Shown: positions 6,646 through 15,418 of the stretch, one piece after another
How the letters are laid out: each line of letters starts with the position of its first letter
Numbering within the stretch: the first letter of the stretch is position 1
NCBI RefSeq assembly: GCF_900128975.1
Contig: NZ_FQVC01000005.1
Coordinates: 62,001-126,000, forward strand
From: Devosia limi DSM 17137
GTDB taxonomy: Bacteria > Pseudomonadota > Alphaproteobacteria > Rhizobiales > Devosiaceae
DNA: 64,000 nucleotides
Reading direction: 5' to 3'
Translations under genes and position numbers: made by a program
The notes under the pieces: generated by a model
The model's input: only the letters and a program-made list of their open reading frames with translations
Databases searched by the model: none
What the model was told of the DNA's origin: nothing

Positions 6646-8787
6646 ATGACTTTGGCACTCTGGCTGATCGTCGTCTGTGGCGGTCTGTCTATCGTTTATG
6701 GCGTGGTGACCACGCAAAGCCTCATGGCCGCCGATGCGGGGTCAGCCCGCATGCAGGAGATTTCAGCCGCCGTCCGCGAGGGCGCATCGGCCTATCTCAA
6801 ACGCCAATACACCACCATCGCCATTGTCGGCGTGGTCATCCTGATCGCCGCCTGGTTCCTCTTGGGGATCTATGCCGCCATCGGCTTCCTGATCGGCGCC
6901 GTGCTCTCGGGCGCTGCCGGTTTCATCGGCATGAACGTCTCGGTCCGCGCCAATGTGCGTGTCGCCCAGGCCGCCACCACCTCGCTCGCCAAGGGGCTCG
7001 ACCTTGCCTTCAAATCCGGCGCCGTCACCGGCATGCTGGTGGCCGGGCTCGGCCTTCTCGGCGTCACCCTCTACTTCATGGTGCTCACCGGCATGGGCTA
7101 TGCCCCCACCAGCCGCACCGTCATCGATGCGCTGGTCGCCCTCAGCTTCGGCGCCTCGCTGATCTCGATCTTCGCCCGTCTCGGCGGCGGCATCTTCACC
7201 AAGGGTGCCGACGTCGGCGGCGACATGGTCGGCAAGGTCGAAGCCGGCATTCCCGAAGACGATCCGCGCAACCCCGCCACCATTGCCGACAATGTCGGTG
7301 ATAATGTTGGCGATTGCGCCGGCATGGCCGCCGATCTGTTCGAAACCTATGTGGTGACCATCGTTGCCACCATGGTGCTGGCCGCCATCATCCTGCCCGA
7401 ACAGCTCCGGCTGATGGGCATGGTCCTGCCCCTGGCCATTGGCGGCGCTTGTGTCGTCACCTCGATCATCGGCACCTATTTCGTCAAGCTGGGCGCCTCC
7501 AACAACATCATGGGCGCCCTCTACAAGGGCATCATCGCCACCGGCGTGCTGTCGCTGATCGCCCTGCTGCCGGTGCTGTGGTTCGTCTTCGGCGACCTCA
7601 ATCTCGTCATCGAGGCCAATGACCGGACCTTCACCCCCTGGAGCCTGTTCTGGTGCGGCGTCGCGGGCCTGGTCATCACCGGCCTCATCATCGTCATCAC
7701 CGAATATTACACCGGCACCGGTCGCCGCCCGGTCAATTCCATCGCCGAAGCCTCGGTAACCGGCCATGGCACCAACGTCATCCAGGGCCTGGCCGTCTCG
7801 CTCGAATCCACCGCCCTGCCGGCGCTGGTCATCATCGGCGGCATCATCGTCACCTATAATCTCGCCGGCCTGTTCGGCATTGCCTTCGCCGTCGCCACCA
7901 TGCTGGCTCTGGCCGGCATCGTCGTGGCGCTCGATGCCTTCGGCCCCGTCACCGACAATGCCGGCGGCATTGCCGAAATGGCCGGTCTCGACAAGGAAGT
8001 GCGCCACAATACCGACGCGCTCGACGCCGTCGGCAATACCACCAAGGCCGTCACCAAGGGCTATGCCATCGGTTCGGCCGGCCTCGGCGCCCTGGTGCTG
8101 TTCGCCGCCTATACCCAGGACCTGATCTACTTCTCGGGCCTGCCCGATGCGCCAGCCATCTTCCAGGGCATGGGCACGCTGACCTTCTCGCTGGCCGATC
8201 CCTATGTCGTGGTGGGCCTGTTGTTCGGTGGCCTCTTGCCCTTCCTGTTCGGCGGCATGAGCATGACCGCCGTCGGCCGCGCCGCCCAGTCGGTGGTGGT
8301 GGAAGTGCGCCGCCAGTTCAAGGAACGCCCCGGCATCATGGCCGGCACCGAAAAGCCCGACTATGGCCGGGCCGTCGACATGCTGACCAAGGCCGCCATT
8401 CGCGAGATGATCGTCCCCTCGCTGCTGCCGGTGCTCAGCCCCATCGTCGTCTTCTTCCTGATCAACTGGATCGCCGGCCCGGCCGCCGGCTTCTCGGCCC
8501 TCGGCGCCATGCTGATGGGTGTCATCGTCACCGGCCTCTTCGTCGCCATCTCCATGACCGCCGGCGGCGGCGCCTGGGACAATGCCAAGAAGAGCTTTGA
8601 GGACGGTTTCACCGACAGCCACGGCGTCACCCACCACAAGGGCGGCGATGCCCACAAGGCCTCCGTTACCGGCGACACCGTCGGCGACCCCTACAAGGAC
8701 ACGGCCGGCCCGGCCGTCAACCCGATGATCAAGATCACCAATATCGTGGCGCTCCTGCTCCTCGCCGTCCTGGCCCATCTGGGCTAA
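6646..8787 (+). CDS. hppA: Membrane proton-translocating pyrophosphatase, K+-independent type
   Basis: 713 residues, a polytopic membrane protein of the M-PPase family. Around residues 183-235 it has [48 protein letters not shown], holding the PPi/Mg-binding acidic residues; a second acidic cluster, [18 protein letters not shown], lies near residue 425. Lys467 and Thr470 in [10 protein letters not shown] are the residues that distinguish K+-independent from K+-dependent pumps. It couples PPi hydrolysis to proton export and so recycles biosynthetic PPi. A soluble pyrophosphatase gene (ppa) is also present at 13.5 kb. Expression may be controlled by the structured leader. Confidence 0.97.
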   Translation: MTLALWLIVVCGGLSIVYGVVTTQSLMAADAGSARMQEISAAVREGASAYLKRQYTTIAIVGVVILIAAWFLLGIYAAIGFLIGAVLSGAAGFIGMNVSVRANVRVAQAATTSLAKGLDLAFKSGAVTGMLVAGLGLLGVTLYFMVLTGMGYAPTSRTVIDALVALSFGASLISIFARLGGGIFTKGADVGGDMVGKVEAGIPEDDPRNPATIADNVGDNVGDCAGMAADLFETYVVTIVATMVLAAIILPEQLRLMGMVLPLAIGGACVVTSIIGTYFVKLGASNNIMGALYKGIIATGVLSLIALLPVLWFVFGDLNLVIEANDRTFTPWSLFWCGVAGLVITGLIIVITEYYTGTGRRPVNSIAEASVTGHGTNVIQGLAVSLESTALPALVIIGGIIVTYNLAGLFGIAFAVATMLALAGIVVALDAFGPVTDNAGGIAEMAGLDKEVRHNTDALDAVGNTTKAVTKGYAIGSAGLGALVLFAAYTQDLIYFSGLPDAPAIFQGMGTLTFSLADPYVVVGLLFGGLLPFLFGGMSMTAVGRAAQSVVVEVRRQFKERPGIMAGTEKPDYGRAVDMLTKAAIREMIVPSLLPVLSPIVVFFLINWIAGPAAGFSALGAMLMGVIVTGLFVAISMTAGGGAWDNAKKSFEDGFTDSHGVTHHKGGDAHKASVTGDTVGDPYKDTAGPAVNPMIKITNIVALLLLAVLAHLG

Positions 8788-8815
8788 CGAGGCATCCGCC
8801 TCGACCGAACCTGAA

Positions 8816-8850
8816 GAAGGCCCGGGGGTTTCCCGGGCCTTCGCTCTTCA
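8816..8850 (+). terminator. Rho-independent terminator of hppA
   Basis: GAAGGCCCGGG (8816-8826) and CCCGGGCCTTC (8832-8842) form a perfect 11-bp stem with a GGTTT loop, followed by GCTCTTC. It lies about 30 nt after the hppA stop. Confidence 0.75.
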
Positions 8851-8859
8851 GGGATCCCC

Positions 8860-8949
8860 CTAAAACTCCCGATCATGCCCGGTCGCCAGCTTCTCGCGCG
8901 CCAAATGGATCGCGTGCAGCGCATCGAACGGCGCGCTCGCCCACCCACG
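8860..8949 (-). pseudogene. Possible 3' remnant of a lost gene
   Basis: Reading the minus strand from 8949 gives 29 residues (RGWASAPFDALHAIHLAREK, then LATGHDREF) ending in a TAG at 8860-8862. The composition and amphipathic pattern look like a real protein C-terminus. The frame begins abruptly where an interspersed palindrome starts (about 8950), as if the 5' part had been replaced by repeat DNA. I do not recognise the family. It may be chance. Confidence 0.25.
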
Positions 8950-9196
8950 ATGTCATCCCGGCGCAGGCCGGGATCCATGTCCGTGGCCCGCCGCATCATC
9001 CAGCGCCCGGGATAGCCTTCAGAATGGATTCCGGCCTGCGCCGGAATGACCCGGTGTGAAACGAGACGGGCTACTGATCTAAGGCTCCTGCCTTTCTCTC
9101 CCGTCTCGGCGACAAAAAATCTCATCCCTTCTGTCGAACTCTCCCCACCCGGCTCGTCGCCTGTGTGACAATGACAAAACCCGAGGGAGACTCCCG
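8950..9196. repeat. Inverted pair of interspersed palindromes (family 2) and upstream DNA
   Basis: GTCATCCCGGCG-CAGG-CCGGGATCCA at 8953-8978 and an inverted relative, TGGATTCCGGCC-TGCG-CCGGAATGAC, around 9025-9050 form a paired (BIME-like) arrangement. Similar units occur at 9.77, 10.17, 34.36 and 63.4 kb. From 9054 to 9196 nothing is seen except the ribosome-binding site GAGGGAG of the next gene. Confidence 0.65.
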
Positions 9197-9751
9197 ATGC
9201 GCAAGCTGATTGCCGGCCTGTTCTATTCCATCGATGGCGTTGCCGAGGCGCCCGACCAATTCCAGTTCGACAGCTTTGACGACGATCTCGGCGCCGAGCT
9301 GACCAAGGTGCAGCAGATTACCGACACGGTCCTGATGGGCCGCGTCGGCTACCAGGATTGGGCCGGATATTGGCCGACCGCCGCCCAGGACGGCGACTTT
9401 GCCGATTTCATCAATGCCGTGCCCAAATTCGTCGCCTCGCGCACCCTGACCGGGCCGCTGGCCTGGAGCAATTCCAGCCTGATCAAGGGTGATCTCGAAA
9501 CCTTCGTCCGCGATCTCAAGGCCCAGGACGGCGGCACTATCGCCGTCATGGGCGGCATGTCACTGGTCCGCCAGCTGCTCTATGCCGGCCTTCTGGACGA
9601 GCTAATGCTGATCATCCACCCCGTCATCTCCGGCGCCAACCGCCGCCCGCTCTTCCTGCCCGATGGCCCCACCACCCGTCTCGACCTGAAAGCCTCCCAG
9701 CATACCTCCAAGGGCAACATGGTGCTGACCTACGGCCTGCGGGCGGCCTAG
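9197..9751 (+). CDS. RibD C-terminal / dihydrofolate-reductase-like family protein
   Basis: 184 residues: MRKLIAGLFYSIDGVAEAPD, then DTVLMGRVGYQDWAGYWP, KFVASRTLTGPLAWSNSSLI and GTIAVMGGMSLVRQLLYAGLLDELMLIIHPVISGANRRPLF, the pattern of the RibD_C/YyaP-type reductase domain with an NADPH-binding GG. These stand-alone proteins resemble pyrimidine or pterin reductases, but the substrate is usually unknown. Flanked on both sides by repeat DNA, transcribed alone. Confidence 0.88.
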   Translation: MRKLIAGLFYSIDGVAEAPDQFQFDSFDDDLGAELTKVQQITDTVLMGRVGYQDWAGYWPTAAQDGDFADFINAVPKFVASRTLTGPLAWSNSSLIKGDLETFVRDLKAQDGGTIAVMGGMSLVRQLLYAGLLDELMLIIHPVISGANRRPLFLPDGPTTRLDLKASQHTSKGNMVLTYGLRAA

Positions 9752-9769
9752 GCACCTATCCCGCCGCAA

Positions 9770-10330
9770 CACCGTCATCCCGGCGCCAGCCGGGATCCAG
9801 TTTCCTTCCACATCCCCAAACTGGCCCCCGGCTTGCGCCGGGGCGACGCCGAGTTTGTGGCGACACCATCGTCCTGCCCAACACCCTCAGTCATCGTCCC
9901 CTCCCCCTTGAGGGGCTTCCAAGCGGCCCGGAGGGACAAATCGCTCCAGTGGAGCGATTTGAGTGCGGAAGGCCATGAGAGCTATGCTCGAATGGCTGGC
10001 TAGGGTGGGGGTGCTGCGGTTGCCGCGAGGCGGGAGCGTGTGGAGGGCGCAGAACCCCCACCCTTGATCCCTCCCCTCAAGGGGGAGGGAGCCGACTGCA
10101 AATTCGTCATCAATCTGTCGGCCGGCCTCTCCCCTTGTGAGGGTGGGGTCACCAAACCAGGCCCTCAACGCCGTCATCCCGGCGAAAGCAGGGAAACTGA
10201 CCCCGGCTTTCGCCGGGGTGACGCGGTGTGTGTGGCGGCACCGCGCCGGTGTCCCCCAAAACCGCCCCCCGCAGTCTGCGTCCCCTCCCCCTTGAGGGGA
10301 GGGTCAGGGTGGGGGTGCTGCAGTTCCATC
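9770..10330. repeat. Gene-free repeat cluster (palindrome families 1 and 2)
   Basis: No coding gene. Family-1 units (core CTCCCC...GGGGAG) are seen at 9897-9916 (half), 10070-10090 and 10283-10303. Family-2 units with the GTCATCCCGGCG opening are at about 9775-9800 and 10173-10195, the latter paired with an inverse unit ending GGGGTGACGCGG. A perfect 11-bp palindrome AAATCGCTCCA-G-TGGAGCGATTT lies at 9938-9960. The region looks like a sink for interspersed repeats between two transcription units. Confidence 0.7.
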
Positions 10331-10380
10331 TCCCCATCCATGCAGCCCGGTGAGGACTGATGGCCAAGTACCAAACTCAA

Positions 10381-10740
10381 AACTTATCCCCCTCCCACCA
10401 CACCTCCCGCATACTCACCCCCATTCCCGCACTTCTACTGCGCGGTCGCGACGAACGGTCGGTGCGGGGAATGCCGGTGGGAGTGGGGTCGCCCGCTCCC
10501 GGTGGGCGACACCGTCAGTATCGGCTGAAAAACCGCCGCCCCTGGTTCGGTCCCGCATAAAATACCGGCGCGATGGCGAGGCTCTGCCTCATTTCATTGC
10601 GGACTACCCGCTCGGGGCAAAAGCCTCGCCATCCCCGCACTTCGGCTACGAAGTGCCCCGCATTTCCCGCTGAAGCGCTGTGCGCTTCGGCTGAAATGCC
10701 CAGCACTTCCGAAACCGCGTCCGGCGGCGCCTGCGCTCGC
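10381..10740 (+). repeat. Long interspersed repeat, copy A
   Basis: Positions 10381-10642 (262 nt) match the reverse complement of 33761-34022 with about 13 substitutions and no net length change; 10501-10642 looks identical. A second short match (CCGCGTC-GGCGGCGC, about 10709-10740 against 33709-33739) shows the unit is longer but has a variable segment. Inside the conserved core, GATGGCGAGGC (10572-10582) pairs with GCCTCGCCATC (10623-10633). It has stop-free frames, but no start signal or family match, so I treat it as a non-coding element. Confidence 0.85.
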
Positions 10741-10841
10741 GCTTGTGCACGTCCACACCTTGGCAACGACTTTTCCCGCCCGCGCTATCCCCGCTCCCCC
10801 TTGCCTCGTATACGATAGCTCCACTTGGCATGGAGACGATG

Positions 10842-12167
10842 ATGGACCTGTTTGTCGGCATTCTGGTGATCCTGGCGCTGATCGCGATCAGCGTGGTCAT
10901 TTCGCTGTCCGAAATCGCCTTTGCCGCGGCGCGCGAAGTGCGCATCAGGGCGCTGGCCGAAGGTGGCAACCGCCGCGCCCAGCGCTTCGTCGCCCTGCGC
11001 GGCGATGCCAGTCGCGTCATCACCGCGCTGCAGATCTGCATGAATGCCGTGTCGATCCTGGCCGGTATTGTCGGCGAGAGCCTGTTTGGCCAGGTATTTG
11101 CCCAATTGTTCACGCTGATCGGCGTCGGCGAGGCCGCCCCGCTGGCCGGCTCGATTACCGCCTTCGTCCTGCTGACCGGCAGTTTTGTGCTGTTTGCCGA
11201 CCTGATTCCCAAGAAGATCGCCATGCTGGTGCCCGAAGAAGTGGCGCTGGCGGTTGGCTGGTTCCCGTTTTACGCCGTGCGCGTGCTGGGCCCGCTGGTC
11301 TGGTTCTTCGCCACCATTTCGGACTGGTTCATCAGCCTCTTGCACCTGCAACCCTCGATCGAGCGCGATCAGGTCACCTCCGAGGATTTCCGCATGATTC
11401 TCGCCGGCGGCGCCGAATCGGGCGCGCTGATGAAGAACGAGCATCGCCTGATCGAAAATGTTCTGGCGCTGGAGCGCCGCAGCGTCACCTCGGTGATGAC
11501 CATTCGCGACGACATCGTCTATCTCGATATTCGCGAGCCGCCCGAAGTGCAGCGCGAAAAGGTGCAGCGCCGCCCGTTTTCGCATTACCCCATCTGCGAT
11601 GGCGGCATCGATGCGGTCATTGGCTGCGTGCGCGCCGAGGATGTTTTGGCCACCGCCATCGATGGCGTCGATCACATCGATTTCGCCAAGGCGCGCCGCG
11701 ATGTGCTTTCGGTGCCCGATACGCTCAATATCTGGGAAGTGCTGGCCGAATTTCAGGCCCAGGGCACCGGCTTTGCCCTGGTGGTCAGCGAATATGCGCT
11801 GGTGGTCGGCGTCGTCACCTTCAAGGACCTGATGGGCGCGCTGATGCAGGGCCTGGCCAATCCCTTCGAGGAACAACCGATCCTGCGCCGGGACGACCAG
11901 ACCTGGCTGATCGATGGGATGACGCCGCTGGTCGATGTGGTGCGCGCGCTGGCGATGCGGACCCTGCCGGCCGAAGGCGCCTATGAAACCATTGGCGGCT
12001 TCATCGTGCATCGCCTGCGCCGCGCCGCCCGCAAGGGCGACAAGGTCGAGGAGGGTGGCTATATCTTTGAAGTCGTCGACGCCGACCGCATGCGCCTCAA
12101 TCAGCTGCTGGTGACCAAGAAGGGCGCCGCCGCAGCCGATCAAAAACTCAAGGCCCCGGCCAAGTAG
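10842..12167 (+). CDS. CNNM/CorC family (hemolysin-like) membrane protein
   Basis: 441 residues. An N-terminal DUF21/CNNM transmembrane domain (about residues 1-190, starting MDLFVGILVILALIAISVVISLSEIAFAAAREVRI) is followed by a CBS pair (about 205-330, including MTIRDDIVYLDI and VVSEYALVVGVVTFKDLMGALM) and a CorC/HlyC C-terminal domain (about 345-430). Such proteins are linked to Mg2+/Co2+ efflux; the old hemolysin name is misleading. Three in-frame ATGs cluster at 10830, 10839 and 10842; the last best fits the GGAGA at 10832-10836. Repeat DNA lies immediately upstream. Confidence 0.9.
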   Translation: MDLFVGILVILALIAISVVISLSEIAFAAAREVRIRALAEGGNRRAQRFVALRGDASRVITALQICMNAVSILAGIVGESLFGQVFAQLFTLIGVGEAAPLAGSITAFVLLTGSFVLFADLIPKKIAMLVPEEVALAVGWFPFYAVRVLGPLVWFFATISDWFISLLHLQPSIERDQVTSEDFRMILAGGAESGALMKNEHRLIENVLALERRSVTSVMTIRDDIVYLDIREPPEVQREKVQRRPFSHYPICDGGIDAVIGCVRAEDVLATAIDGVDHIDFAKARRDVLSVPDTLNIWEVLAEFQAQGTGFALVVSEYALVVGVVTFKDLMGALMQGLANPFEEQPILRRDDQTWLIDGMTPLVDVVRALAMRTLPAEGAYETIGGFIVHRLRRAARKGDKVEEGGYIFEVVDADRMRLNQLLVTKKGAAAADQKLKAPAK

Positions 12168-12349
12168 ACGCCGAAAAACGCAGGCAGTTCACAAAGCGGC
12201 CGCGCTGCTATAGGTTGCGCGCCATTCGATCATCTTGCCGATGTTGAGCGCCCGGGTTTTCCCGGCGCCCCACCGGCACTGATCTCAACATACCCGGATG
12301 AGACCAGCCGACAGTTTCGGCCCCTCTGCGGGGCTGCCCAGGAGCCTTC

Positions 12350-12568
12350 ATGGCCAAAGAAGACGTGCTCGAATTTCCGGGCATCGTGACCGAACTGCTT
12401 CCCAACGCGACCTTCCGGGTCAAGCTTGAGAACGAGCATGTGATCATCGCTCACACCGCCGGCAAGCTGCGCAAGAACCGCATTCGCGTGCTGGCTGGCG
12501 ACAAGGTGCTGTGCGAAATGACGCCCTATGACCTGACCAAGGGCCGGCTGACCTACCGCTTCCGCTAA
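12350..12568 (+). CDS. infA: Translation initiation factor IF-1
   Basis: 72 residues, exactly the family length, a single S1/OB fold: [53 protein letters not shown] and KGRLTYRFR at the end. IF-1 occupies the ribosomal A site during initiation. An AGGAG site sits 8 nt before the ATG, preceded by a small CCCC/GGGG hairpin. The 182-nt gap after the CNNM gene holds its promoter region. In many relatives infA precedes maf; here maf is at 60.5 kb instead. Confidence 0.97.
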   Translation: MAKEDVLEFPGIVTELLPNATFRVKLENEHVIIAHTAGKLRKNRIRVLAGDKVLCEMTPYDLTKGRLTYRFR

Positions 12569-12588
12569 CGTCAGGGCTGACGCCCAGC

Positions 12589-12798
12589 TCAGCCCGGCCT
12601 GCCGGACTTGAGATTGGCCCAGTACAAGACGCCAAAGCCGACCAGCGTCACCACCACGCCAATCACCAGCCATTGGCTGTGACCGGACATGGGACTGCCG
12701 CCCACAATATTGGCGCCCTGCAAGACCCACAGCCCACCCACGAGGATGCAGGCCAGTCCGGCAATATTCTTGATCAGGGTCATCACCATCCTCGCCAT
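12589..12798 (-). CDS. Small two-helix membrane protein, unknown function
   Basis: 69 residues with two hydrophobic segments (NIAGLACILVGGLWVLQGANIV and WLVIGVVVTLVGFGVLYWANL) joined by a short loop with the motif GGSPMSGHSQW. Small proteins of this general type are common in alphaproteobacteria, but no function is known to me. It converges on infA. A GTG- or ATG-type start cannot be separated beyond doubt; MARMVMTL begins at 12798 and a downstream ATG at 12786 is also possible. Confidence 0.7.
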   Translation of the reverse strand: MARMVMTLIKNIAGLACILVGGLWVLQGANIVGGSPMSGHSQWLVIGVVVTLVGFGVLYWANLKSGRPG

Positions 12799-12837
12799 TC
12801 TGCGCGAACGATGCGCCCGGCCTCGGCGCCGGGCAAA

Positions 12838-13473
12838 TCACGATTGTGGGTTCGATCCCTGAAGCCGCGCCAGCTGCTCGAACGCCGTGAATCCGGCTAC
12901 GCCGCAATCCAGTAGCGCCAGGATCGCCGCCGCACATTGCTCGGACGAGAGCTGCGCCGTATCGACGTCAAGGTCATAGATCCCGGGGCGATGCACCCCA
13001 TCCTGCCAGCGCCGCACCGGTTCGGGCACGCTCCCATCGCTGCTGCTGGCGTAAATGCCCTGCGGATCGGCATTGCGCCGCGCCATGATCACCTCGATCG
13101 GGCAGTGGATGCCGACAAACAGCACCGGCAAACCCGCGAGGCGACGGGCGCAATCCGGCAAGATGCCGAGCGGCGTGGAGTAAGAATCGTGATGGCCGAG
13201 ATCGGCCACCACATCGAGCCCCAACCGGGCATGGGCGGCAATGCTGTCATAAAGGCCGGCAAACAGGACCGGCAGCATCGGCTCCAGGTCGGGCCGCTCG
13301 CCGCCGGGCCGCAGGCCAATGCCGGGCAGCAACTGGCGCGGCATTGCCTTGGCATAGACATCGACCCCCAGATTGATCCAGGGGCCGGTCTGCTGCAACG
13401 CCGCCACGATCGAGGATTTTCCCGAGCGCGGCACCCCGTTCAGGATAACAATCCGTCCGGGCCTGGCGGTCAT
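12838..13473 (-). CDS. CPT-like P-loop phosphotransferase
   Basis: 211 residues. The N-terminus has RIVILNGVPRSGKSSIVAALQ, a Walker A motif in the style of chloramphenicol 3-O-phosphotransferases, then GLDVVADLGHHDSYS, FVGIHCPIEVIMARR and HRPGIYDLDVDTAQLSSEQCA, the usual CPT-family positions. Relatives outside Streptomyces are of unknown substrate, so a resistance role should not be assumed. The gene starts 1 nt after the ppa stop on the same strand, so it is probably co-transcribed with ppa. Confidence 0.8.
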   Translation of the reverse strand: MTARPGRIVILNGVPRSGKSSIVAALQQTGPWINLGVDVYAKAMPRQLLPGIGLRPGGERPDLEPMLPVLFAGLYDSIAAHARLGLDVVADLGHHDSYSTPLGILPDCARRLAGLPVLFVGIHCPIEVIMARRNADPQGIYASSSDGSVPEPVRRWQDGVHRPGIYDLDVDTAQLSSEQCAAAILALLDCGVAGFTAFEQLARLQGSNPQS

Positions 13474-13474
13474 C

Positions 13475-14008
13475 TCACTTGGCGTTCTTGGCCATTTCGA
13501 TGGAGTCGAGGATCACCTTCCTGGCGTCGGCCAGATTGCCGATACCATTGATCTTGGCCCACTTGCCGGGTTCCAGATCCTTGTAATGGGTGAAGAAGTG
13601 CTTGACCCGCTCCAGCTGGATTTCCGGCATGTCGCCGATATCGAGGATGTGGTCATACATGCGCGTCAGCTTGGACACCGGCACGGCAATGATCTTTTCA
13701 TCCTGGCCGCCATCGTCTTCCATGAACAGCACGCCGACCGGGCGCGAGCGCACCACGGCGCCGGGCACCAGCGGGCGGGTATTCATCACGATGACGTCGA
13801 GCGGATCGCCATCGCCGCACAGGGTGTGCGGCACGAAGCCGTAATTGCCCGGATAACGCATCGGCGTATAGAGGAACCGGTCGACGAACAGGGCGCCACT
13901 GGCCTTGTCGATCTCGTACTTGATCGGCTCGCCGCCCAAGGGCACTTCGATGATCACATTGAGGTCTTCGGGCGGATTACTGCCGGTCGGGATGGCGTCG
14001 ATGTTCAT
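13475..14008 (-). CDS. ppa: Soluble inorganic pyrophosphatase (family I)
   Basis: 177 residues. Conserved features include [54 protein letters not shown], with the DGDPLDV metal cluster near residue 67, and [11 protein letters not shown] later. It hydrolyses PPi in the cytoplasm and pulls biosynthetic reactions forward. The genome also carries the membrane pyrophosphatase hppA, so PPi is both hydrolysed and used for energy. A CPT-like kinase follows in a probable operon. Confidence 0.97.
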   Translation of the reverse strand: MNIDAIPTGSNPPEDLNVIIEVPLGGEPIKYEIDKASGALFVDRFLYTPMRYPGNYGFVPHTLCGDGDPLDVIVMNTRPLVPGAVVRSRPVGVLFMEDDGGQDEKIIAVPVSKLTRMYDHILDIGDMPEIQLERVKHFFTHYKDLEPGKWAKINGIGNLADARKVILDSIEMAKNAK

Positions 14009-14113
14009 TTGGCTCTTCCGGGGAGGATGGGAGGATCTCCCGCGTTCTGCCTAGAACAGGCCGCAAAAGCAAGCCATATTGCCGCCCGAGCCACGAGATG
14101 CCGGAGAAGCGCC

Positions 14114-14677
14114 ATGCCGAAATCCCTGCCGGTCCTGCTGGCTGCCGCCGCCCTTCTGGGGCTCGCTGCACCAGCCCAGGCAGCCTTTGACAGCGCCTAT
14201 ACCGACATCAATCTGGACAAGTGCCTGCTGCTGCAGGCCGATGATTTTGGCGCCAGCTGGGCCTGCCCCGGCTATAAGGGCTATCCGCTCAAGGTGGCGG
14301 AAAGCGATCTCCGCTTCATCCTCTCCTATGGCTTCAACCAGGCCAGGGAACCGCTGCGCGGCCAGACCCTGCCGCCGTTCAACCATCTCGGCCCCAAGAT
14401 GGAATGGCGCCTGTCCAATGCCTCGGGCCGCTGGATGCCCATCGCCACCATCGTGCGCTATTTCACGCAGAACCCTGAAACGAGCGAAGAGACCAACGAA
14501 GTGCTGGTGGTAACCCAGCTGGTCGATGGCCAGACCTGCCACATCGCCTATATCGATGCGCTGGCCAATGCCAACGCCAATGAGCTGGCCCGGCAGGCCG
14601 CCGACAGGGCCGGCAGCTTTGATTGCGTCGATGATGAGGTGGAGATCCTCGGCAGGTTTGCCGCCTGGGCGCCCTAA
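14114..14677 (+). CDS. Secreted/periplasmic protein of unknown function
   Basis: 187 residues with a clear signal peptide (MPKSLPVLLAAAALLGLAAPAQA, cleavage expected after AQA near residue 23). The mature part has three or more cysteines (DKCLLLQ, WACPGYKG, QTCHIAY, FDCVDDE) that could form disulfides in the periplasm. I do not recognise the family. A much longer in-frame ORF begins at 13373 antisense to ppa and was rejected; ATG 14114 starts the signal peptide. Confidence 0.8.
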   Translation: MPKSLPVLLAAAALLGLAAPAQAAFDSAYTDINLDKCLLLQADDFGASWACPGYKGYPLKVAESDLRFILSYGFNQAREPLRGQTLPPFNHLGPKMEWRLSNASGRWMPIATIVRYFTQNPETSEETNEVLVVTQLVDGQTCHIAYIDALANANANELARQAADRAGSFDCVDDEVEILGRFAAWAP

Positions 14678-14686
14678 GCGCCTGGC

Positions 14687-15136
14687 TTAGCCGGCGGCTT
14701 GCGGGCCCGATTTGCTGATCTGGCGGCGCAGCATGGTGCGATCGCGGGCCGAGACCCCGATCAGCTCGGCAATCCGCCACACCATATTGTCTTCCAGCTC
14801 GTGGTTGTTCTTGTCGGCGAACACCACCTGCCACATCATCCGCACGATCTCGAGACGATCGGCACTGTCCAGCGAAGACAGCGCCGAGGTGAACTTGTAG
14901 AAGTCCACCGCCTCGGCATCGCGCAGCGCCGCTTCGCGCACCAGCCGCTCGACCGATGCTTCGTCCATTTCATAATGGCTCTGCAGCGCCACCTTGATGG
15001 CCTTGCGCTCCTCGTCCTTCATCTGCCCGTCGACCGCCGCCAGATGCACCAGCAAAGCCGCGACCGCCAATTTGGGATCGTGAATGCTCAGGGCCGCTTC
15101 AGGTTTTTGGAACAGGCGGGTCAGGGCCTCGAACAT
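14687..15136 (-). CDS. TerB-like family protein
   Basis: 149 residues, all-helical: DPKLAVAALLVHLAAVDGQMKDEERKAIKVALQSHYEM with the TerB-type acidic pattern (A-x-D-G-x-x-x-x-E-E), and WQVVFADKNNHELEDNMVWRIAELIGVS in the second half. The family is named after tellurite resistance, but stand-alone members are widespread and of unknown role. ATG 15136 was chosen because a strong AAAGGAGG site precedes it; the frame is open to 15250. It is divergent from imuA with a 282-nt gap that contains the SOS box. Confidence 0.85.
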   Translation of the reverse strand: MFEALTRLFQKPEAALSIHDPKLAVAALLVHLAAVDGQMKDEERKAIKVALQSHYEMDEASVERLVREAALRDAEAVDFYKFTSALSSLDSADRLEIVRMMWQVVFADKNNHELEDNMVWRIAELIGVSARDRTMLRRQISKSGPQAAG

Positions 15137-15336
15137 GGCAAGGGCCTCCTTTCGAGAGCGGCGAACGTCGATGATGTGGGCGCGCGCCGGGAGGCAGGCA
15201 GACGCAGGATAGTCAGGCCACCCACCCGGCTCAATGCCTGCCAGACCCACTCACGCGCTCTTGACCCGTCGTGATGCACCCCCGCCACACCGAAGCCTGC
15301 GGAAAAGACTCAGCTTGACTCTTCGCAGTCATTATT

Positions 15337-15351
15337 GTTCCCTATTTGTTC
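15337..15351 (+). promoter_or_regulatory. LexA (SOS) box of the mutasome operon
   Basis: GTTC-CCTATTT-GTTC is an exact match to the alphaproteobacterial LexA operator GTTC-N7-GTTC. It lies 68 nt before the imuA ATG and about 17 nt after a -35-like TTGACT (15315-15320), so bound LexA would cover the core promoter. LexA cleavage after DNA damage would induce imuA-imuB-dnaE2. Confidence 0.85.
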
Positions 15352-15418
15352 TAATTTAGTGCTGCATGGATGCCTCATTTCTCCGAGGCTGGCAGCCAAT
15401 CGAACAGGAGGTTCGGCA

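Noticed and set aside
6763..8778. A 671-codon open frame antisense to hppA, rich in Gly, Asp, His and Gln
   Set aside because: Typical shadow frame of a high-GC gene: no start context, biased composition and no recognisable domain, while the opposite strand is a full pyrophosphatase. The same applies to long antisense frames at 2813-4411, 10785-12143, 16125-17756, 38290-39747 and 47066-48970.
10350..10673. Reading frames in the long repeat that are similar in both copies
   Set aside because: Similarity is at nucleotide level in all frames, the frames have no start signals and no known domain; the similarity is explained by the repeat itself.
12838..13473. Chloramphenicol resistance gene
   Set aside because: CPT-like proteins are common outside producers and their substrates are unknown; the gene sits in an operon with housekeeping ppa.
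13373..14113. In-frame N-terminal extension of the secreted protein, running antisense through ppa
   Set aside because: A normal signal peptide begins at ATG 14114 and the extension is composed of shadow code.
14687..15136. Tellurite resistance determinant
   Set aside because: Only a lone TerB-like domain is present, with no other ter genes nearby.
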